From positions 1,819-7,985 of the forward strand of contig JAUNIK010000115.1 of assembly GCA_030523505.1 (NCBI GenBank): a DNA stretch of 6,167 nt, written 5' to 3'. A model generated the notes under the pieces. That model had not been told where the DNA came from and did not search any database. It saw only the letters and a program-made list of their open reading frames with translations. Below are positions 6,083 through 6,167 of this stretch, piece by piece. The DNA comes from Prevotellaceae bacterium (GTDB lineage: Bacteria; Bacteroidota; Bacteroidia; Bacteroidales; Bacteroidaceae). A program made the position numbers and the translations under genes. Within the stretch, counting starts at the first letter, position 1, and the number at the start of each line of letters is the position of its first letter.

Positions 6083-6140
6083 TATCAGCAAAAATCAGCG
6101 GTTTTTCCGTGACAATCGCGTGACCCAACGGGCTGTCACG
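6083..6140. promoter_or_regulatory. Cluster of short direct and inverted repeats upstream of the GH43 gene
   Basis: ATCAGC occurs at 6084-6089 and 6094-6099 (10-bp step). CGTGAC occurs at 6108-6113 and 6119-6124 (11-bp step) and its inverse GTCACG at 6135-6140. The one-turn spacing places copies on the same helix face, as for AraC-type regulators, including the hybrid two-component sensors that control Bacteroidota polysaccharide loci. The sites lie about 60-120 bp upstream of the -7 element. No gene is visible from 6052 to the window end. Confidence 0.4.
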
Positions 6141-6167
6141 CTCTGGTCCTGAAAAATATTTGGAGAA

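Noticed and set aside
6115..6140. CGTGAC/GTCACG hairpin as a terminator of an upstream minus-strand gene
   Set aside because: The stem is only 6 bp with a 10-nt loop and has no following T run on either strand.
1..6167. CRISPR array, tRNA, rRNA, insertion sequence or attachment site
   Set aside because: No regularly spaced repeats, tRNA-like fold, transposase gene or terminal inverted repeats were seen.

Overview
The window looks like chromosomal DNA from a gut-type Bacteroidota, most likely a Prevotella/Segatella relative. Four things point there. The promoters match the Bacteroidota -33/-7 pattern (TTTG, about 19 nt, TAnnTTTG). The leaders are A/T-rich without clear Shine-Dalgarno sites. 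A secreted family 43 glycoside hydrolase is present. Two secreted proteins end in the short C-terminal tail typical of that group (IYN.xGQ/RG..V, then GI.I..GKK). The assignment is by pattern recognition; no database search was possible.

Layout. (1) 1-165: 3' end of a + strand gene for a probably secreted, highly expressed protein, followed by a strong bidirectional terminator at 190-220. (2) 279-3221: a three-gene minus-strand operon. It is transcribed from a well-formed promoter at 3255-3285 and encodes an extended short-chain dehydrogenase (SDR), then a PAP2/AUR1-like membrane phosphatase or phosphotransferase, then a membrane-anchored calcineurin-like metallophosphoesterase. The genes overlap by 14 and 4 nt, so they are probably translationally coupled. 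(3) 3222-3419: a divergent A/T-rich promoter region with an 18-bp palindrome. (4) 3420-4139: a + strand gene for an unassigned six-helix membrane protein, closed by a terminator at 4143-4172. (5) 4258-5985: a minus-strand secreted GH43 enzyme (endo-arabinanase/arabinosidase type) with a C-terminal LamG-like domain and the Bacteroidota tail. Its promoter lies at about 6019-6026, with a cluster of short direct and inverted repeats further upstream.

How the genes may work together. The SDR plus AUR1-like PAP2 pair suggests a lipid pathway, possibly sphingolipid (ceramide or inositol-phosphoceramide type) synthesis, with the metallophosphoesterase as a co-expressed membrane phosphatase. This is inference. 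The GH43 gene is a separate carbohydrate-utilisation unit. A nearly identical 26-nt C-rich/G-rich element sits directly after the stop codon of both minus-strand units (245-270 and 4232-4257), in the same orientation. This is the most unusual non-coding signal in the window. Three genes have in-frame upstream start codons (two TTG, one ATG) that were rejected because promoters, neighbouring genes or signal peptides place the start further downstream.
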